Assembly (NCBI GenBank): GCA_020635015.1
Contig: JACKAP010000027.1
Span: forward strand, 1 to 18,537
Source of the DNA: Calditrichia bacterium
GTDB taxonomy: Bacteria > Calditrichota > Calditrichia > RBG-13-44-9 > J075
DNA length: 18,537 nucleotides
Direction of reading: 5' to 3'
Part shown: positions 14,959 to 18,537 of the stretch, in pieces
Layout of the letters: the number at the start of each line of letters is the position of its first letter
Position numbering within the stretch: position 1 is the stretch's first letter
Notes under the pieces: model-generated
Databases searched by the model: none
Seen by the model: only the letters and a program-made list of their open reading frames with translations
What the model was told of the DNA's origin: nothing
Made by a program: the position numbers and the translations under genes

Positions 14959-17432
14959 AAAAGAAGCCCGCAGATATCGCCCGGGTGGTGCTGCCGATAC
15001 CGGTGGACGAGCCGTTCTCCTATCTCATCCCGGAGGAGCTTGCCGAATGGGTGCAGCCGGGCGCGCAGGTGATCGTACCGGTAGGCGAGCGCTATAGCGG
15101 AGGGATCGTGCTGCGCCGTGAGGCTTATCCGGCGGCAGCCGAATTCGAACTCAAGGCAATCCATGATGTGGTGAGCCCGGAGCCTTATGTGGGAGAAGAC
15201 CTGCTGGCGCTGCTGGAATGGATCGCCAGTTATTATATCTGCAACCTCGGAGAAGCCTTCCGGCTGATCTATCCGGAGGTCAATATCCACAAGTCTCGCC
15301 TGGTGCTGCGCCGCAACGGGGCCGCAGTACCGGAAACGCTTTCGCCGGCATTACAGGAATTTATCGAGCAGATTCCGGCGGAAGACTGGATCAGCCTGGA
15401 AGCGGTCGAAAAGACGCTCCGCAATACCCGTCTGCTCTACCGGGTGCATAAGCTGAAAAAGCTGCAGTTGATCGAAAGCCGTTACCTGCCTCCGGCCAGC
15501 CGGAAGATCTACAAAACCGTAGATCGGTTCGCCCTTAATCCCCCGGCACAATGGTCGGAAAAAGCCCGTGAAAAGTATCTCAGTGGCGATAACCCCCGTT
15601 ACCAAAATGCCTTGTTGCTGCTGGCGCATCTGCGCACCCATGGCGCCAGCGACCGGGAGAGCCTGCGCAGCGCCAATTTTAACGCCGCCCTGCTGAAACG
15701 GCTCAGTGATGAAGGGGTGCTTAGCCGCAGCGAGCAAAACGTCGAGCGGCAGCAGCATACCGCCTATGCGGAGAGACAGAAGGAAATCATCCTGACCGAT
15801 GCCCAGGCGGCGTTTGTGGAAATGGTCGCGCCTTTCATCGGGGAAAAACCGGCGCACCAGACCTTTTTGCTCCACGGGATTACCGGCAGCGGCAAGACCC
15901 AGATCTATATTGAACTGATTCAGCGGGTGTTGCAGGAAAACAAGCAGGCGATCGTGCTGATTCCCGAGATCGTGCTGACCCCCCAGACCATGGCGCGCTT
16001 TTACCATTATTTCCCGGAGCAGGTGGCGGTGGTACACAGCCGAATTTCCGCCGGAGAGCGCCTGGAGGTGCTCCAAAAAGTGCGTGAGGGGAAGGTCGGG
16101 GTGGTAATTGGTCCGCGTTCGGCGGTGTTCGCCCCCTTCCGTAATCTGGGGATTATCATCATCGATGAGGAACATGAAGGCAGCTACAAGCAGAGCGATG
16201 CGCTGCCGCGCTATCATGCCCGGGAGGTGGCGCTCTACCGGGCTTATCTGAATCATATCCCGGTGGTGCTGGGCTCGGCAACGCCCAGCCTGGAATCGCT
16301 CTACAATGCCAAAACCGGCAAGTATACCTATTATCACCTCGACAGCCGGGTTAGCGACCGCAACCTGCCCCGGATCCAACTGGTGGATTTCAAGGAAGAG
16401 TGGCGTAAATCGGGCGAATTTCAAATGTTCTCCGAGAATCTGCTGCTTAAGCTGGAGGCGCGGCTGTTGGTGAAGGAGCAGGTGATGCTGCTGCAGAATC
16501 GCCGCGGCTTCTCGCCCTATATCCAGTGCCAGGAGTGCGGCTACGTGGAACATTGCCCCAACTGCGACATCACCCTCACCTATCATGCTGCCGGCCGCAA
16601 TCTGCGCTGCCATTATTGCGGCTATGCAACACCGGCGCCGGATCTCTGCCCGCAGTGCAAAGGCTTTCATATCCTTTATAAAGGTGTGGGCACACAGAAG
16701 ATCGAAGAGGAGGCCCAGGCCCGTTTCCCCCATGCCCGGCTGCTGCGCATGGACCAGGATACCACCCGGCGCAAGGACGATCACAGCCGGATCCTGGAGA
16801 AGTTCCGCCGCTACCAGGCCGATGTGCTGATCGGCACCAAGATGATCGCCAAAGGGCTGGATTTTGAACGGGTGACCCTGGTGGGGATTATGAATGCCGA
16901 CCAGGGACTGCAGTTCCCGGATTTCCGGGCCACCGAAAAAGTCTTTCAACTGCTGGTGCAGGCCGCCGGCCGGGCGGGACGGGGCGGCTATAGCGGCGAG
17001 GTGGTGATCCAGACCTTCGATCCGCAGCATTATATTTTCAAATTCTTGAACTCGCACGACTATAACCGCTTTTACGAGCGGGAGATGGAAACCCGCAAGG
17101 GCCTTAACTACCCGCCGTTTTCCCGGCTGTGCCTGGTGCGGGTGATCGGAGATGCCGAAGATCGGGTGTATCATTATGCTCAGGAGATTGCCAAATACCT
17201 GTGGCGTGGCAATAAGGGGAAGTTGTATAGCGTGTTGGGGCCGGCCCCCGCTCCGATCGTGCGCATCAATAACCGCTACCGCTATCACGTGATGATTAAA
17301 CAGCCGCGCGATAAAGATCCATCGATGAGCTACCTGCGCCGCCTGCTGAAAGCAGGGCTATTTAAAAATCCCGAACTGAAAAAATGGCCGGTGGAGGTGC
17401 AGATCGATATAGATCCGGTGGAAATTTTGTAA
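14955..17432 (+). CDS. priA: Primosomal protein N' (replication restart helicase PriA)
   Basis: This 825-residue superfamily 2 helicase reloads the replisome at stalled forks. An N-terminal 3'-end DNA-binding domain (about 1-110) begins VVLPIPVDEPFSYLIP. The helicase core has Walker A GITGSGKT (308-315), DEEH (404-407), LGSATPS (439-445) and, late in the core, GTKMIAKGLDFE and QAAGRAGRG. Eight cysteines inserted in the core bind two zinc ions (525, 528, 534, 537, 552, 555, 565, 568). The protein is longer than E. coli PriA (about 730), as in many non-proteobacteria. The start is GTG at 14955; the frame has a stop eight codons upstream and no other start between. It has its own promoter and a repeat-rich leader. 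Confidence 0.96.
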   Translation: MKKKPADIARVVLPIPVDEPFSYLIPEELAEWVQPGAQVIVPVGERYSGGIVLRREAYPAAAEFELKAIHDVVSPEPYVGEDLLALLEWIASYYICNLGEAFRLIYPEVNIHKSRLVLRRNGAAVPETLSPALQEFIEQIPAEDWISLEAVEKTLRNTRLLYRVHKLKKLQLIESRYLPPASRKIYKTVDRFALNPPAQWSEKAREKYLSGDNPRYQNALLLLAHLRTHGASDRESLRSANFNAALLKRLSDEGVLSRSEQNVERQQHTAYAERQKEIILTDAQAAFVEMVAPFIGEKPAHQTFLLHGITGSGKTQIYIELIQRVLQENKQAIVLIPEIVLTPQTMARFYHYFPEQVAVVHSRISAGERLEVLQKVREGKVGVVIGPRSAVFAPFRNLGIIIIDEEHEGSYKQSDALPRYHAREVALYRAYLNHIPVVLGSATPSLESLYNAKTGKYTYYHLDSRVSDRNLPRIQLVDFKEEWRKSGEFQMFSENLLLKLEARLLVKEQVMLLQNRRGFSPYIQCQECGYVEHCPNCDITLTYHAAGRNLRCHYCGYATPAPDLCPQCKGFHILYKGVGTQKIEEEAQARFPHARLLRMDQDTTRRKDDHSRILEKFRRYQADVLIGTKMIAKGLDFERVTLVGIMNADQGLQFPDFRATEKVFQLLVQAAGRAGRGGYSGEVVIQTFDPQHYIFKFLNSHDYNRFYEREMETRKGLNYPPFSRLCLVRVIGDAEDRVYHYAQEIAKYLWRGNKGKLYSVLGPAPAPIVRINNRYRYHVMIKQPRDKDPSMSYLRRLLKAGLFKNPELKKWPVEVQIDIDPVEIL

Positions 17433-17525
17433 GATTTTCTTGCTGGGAATGAAAAACAGTTTCACATATATCGCAAGCTTTATTACATTTGGGGGAATAT
17501 GGATTGAAACGCAAGGACTGCTTTC

Positions 17526-18332
17526 ATGCCGGAACTTCCGGAAGTCGAAACCATACGCCGCCAGCTCCTCCCGTTATGCCGCGATCAGGTGATCGATGCC
17601 GTCACGGTGAAGACGCCCTATTTGATCAAAAATTGCACTGCCGCGGTTTTTTGTGACGCCTTGCAGGGGCGGCGCGTGCGTCATTTGGATCGCATCGGCA
17701 AGTATCTGATCTGGGAGTGCGAGGGAGCGTACCCGGTGTTTCACCTCGGTATGACGGGTATTTTCCTGCAGGACCGCCGGGAATCGCGTTATCCGCAGCA
17801 TATCCATGTCGAGATCGGTTTCGAATCGGGACAGGCGCTATATTTCCAGGATATGCGCAAATTCGGCAAGATCTGGCTCTACCCGAGCTATCCGGAGATC
17901 CCGACCCTCGGTACCGATCCGATTACCGGCCGAATCACCCCGGCGCAGCTGTTGAGTTGGCTTCAGCGCCGCAAGACCACGCTGAAGCAGTTCCTGATGA
18001 ACCAGACCCCGATCGCCGGTATCGGGAATATCTATGCCAGTGAGATTTTGTTCGAATCGTCGCTCTCGCCGTATCGAAAGACCGATGAAGTGACGGCTGC
18101 GGAGGCACAACGGCTACAGCGGGCGATTGGGCGGATTCTCAACGATGCGATCGAGCGTTTCGGCACTACCTACAGTGCTTACCGCACGGTCAACGGGCAG
18201 AGCGGCGAGAACCAGAATTTTTTGAAGGTCTATCAGCGGGAAGGGCAACCCTGCGTCAGTTGTGGGGAAGCGATCATCAAAACCGTGATGGGCAGCCGGT
18301 CGACGTTCTACTGCCCGAGATGTCAGAAGTGA
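17526..18332 (+). CDS. mutM: Formamidopyrimidine-DNA glycosylase
   Basis: This 268-residue base-excision enzyme removes 8-oxoguanine and formamidopyrimidines, then cuts the abasic strand. The N-terminus PELPEVET provides the catalytic Pro2 and Glu3 (after Met removal, Pro1 and Glu2). RIGKY supplies Lys59, HLGMTG (73-78) and DMRKFG (109-114) are family loops, and GIGNIYASE holds Asn168. The C-terminal zinc finger has Cys243, Cys246, Cys263 and Cys266 with Arg258 in GSRSTFYC. Length is normal and all key residues are present. AAGGA lies about eight bases before the ATG. It follows priA by 93 bp in the same direction. I see no clear promoter or terminator in that gap. The heptad array starts on the base after the stop codon. 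Confidence 0.97.
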   Translation: MPELPEVETIRRQLLPLCRDQVIDAVTVKTPYLIKNCTAAVFCDALQGRRVRHLDRIGKYLIWECEGAYPVFHLGMTGIFLQDRRESRYPQHIHVEIGFESGQALYFQDMRKFGKIWLYPSYPEIPTLGTDPITGRITPAQLLSWLQRRKTTLKQFLMNQTPIAGIGNIYASEILFESSLSPYRKTDEVTAAEAQRLQRAIGRILNDAIERFGTTYSAYRTVNGQSGENQNFLKVYQREGQPCVSCGEAIIKTVMGSRSTFYCPRCQK

Positions 18333-18367
18333 TTGGATGTTGGAGATTGGATGTTGGATGTGGAATG
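18333..18367. repeat. Heptad array (TTGGATG)n starting directly after the mutM stop
   Basis: The units are TTGGATG, TTGGAGA, TTGGATG, TTGGATG and TGGAATG. Phased as ATGTTGG, it differs by one base from the ATGCTGG array after the ABC exporter. A further pair, GTGGCGC-GTGGAGC, follows at about 18374-18387. Confidence 0.85.
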
Positions 18368-18383
18368 AAAGACGTGGCGCGTG

Positions 18384-18434
18384 GAGCGAAATGTCATTGG
18401 GGCTTCGCCCGTCATTGGCCTGCGGCGGAAGTAC
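18384..18434. repeat. GTCATTGG module and GTAC junction of composite element, copy 2
   Basis: The segment matches the reverse complement of 3241-3309 almost base for base but lacks one 18-bp module. It reads GAGCGAAATGTCATTGG, GGCTTCGCCC, GTCATTGGCC, TGCGGCGGAAGTAC, and passes straight into the 22-bp array. Confidence 0.9.
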
Positions 18435-18537
18435 AAATATCGTGAGCGCAGCGAACAAATATCGCCGAAGGCAAACATCGCTGCGTAGCAGCAAACATCG
18501 TGAGCGCAGCGAACAAACATCGCGAACGAAGTGAGCA
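18435..18537. repeat. Tandem array of about 22-bp units, cut by the window end
   Basis: Five units beginning AAAYATCG follow each other, including GTGAGCGCAGCGAAC forms and two shorter variants of 16 and 20 bp. It is the reverse complement of the unit family at 3053-3233. The true end lies outside the window. Confidence 0.9.

Noticed and set aside
15351..17288. 645-codon open frame on the minus strand opposite priA
   Set aside because: It mirrors a high-GC real gene with all PriA motifs. The translated product is His/Gln-rich with no recognisable domain.
18337..18534. Short frames across the terminal repeats
   Set aside because: Their sequence is just the repeat period translated; the same kind of artefact appears at 3103-3429 and 4251-4619.

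Overview
This 18.5 kb window looks like chromosome of an uncultured Gram-negative bacterium with moderate to high GC. Three things suggest a member of the wider FCB group, such as a Calditrichota/KSB1-type lineage: the run tRNA-Gln, rplY, pth, rpsF, rpsR, rplI; a small membrane protein of a type I recall from Bacteroidetes-like genomes; and intergenic spaces full of short tandem repeats. This placement is inference. I see no phage, insertion sequence, CRISPR array or toxin system.

The left half (42-9299) is entirely on the minus strand. Read in the direction of transcription it holds a sulfatase/phosphoethanolamine-transferase-like membrane enzyme, a small four-helix membrane protein, an MsbA-type lipid ABC exporter and a GT4 glycosyltransferase, which together suggest envelope glycolipid work. 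It then holds radC, radA and a histidine phosphatase. The right half (9548-18332) is entirely on the plus strand. It holds tRNA-Gln, rplY (L25/CTC), pth, hppA (membrane pyrophosphatase), rpsF, rpsR, rplI, a clear intrinsic terminator, then priA and fpg (mutM). The divergent region 9300-9547 carries a near-consensus promoter for the tRNA side. The genes serve translation, DNA repair and replication restart, and envelope building.

No new protein system is visible. The most unusual signal is non-coding. Tandem arrays with a seven-base period sit at or across the stop codons of four of the five genes whose 3' flank is repeat-filled. Two of those genes (the GT4 gene and fpg, on opposite strands) are followed by the same composite element in the same polarity: stop codon, heptad array, one or more 18-bp GTCATTGG modules, a GTAC junction, then a 22-23 bp tandem array. 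A separate 20-bp palindrome occurs before radA (once) and before priA (twice), with a paired base change that keeps its symmetry. Regulatory candidates include a terminator hairpin between tRNA-Gln and rplY, an inverted repeat around the rpsF promoter -10 box, and a terminator overlapping the priA promoter.
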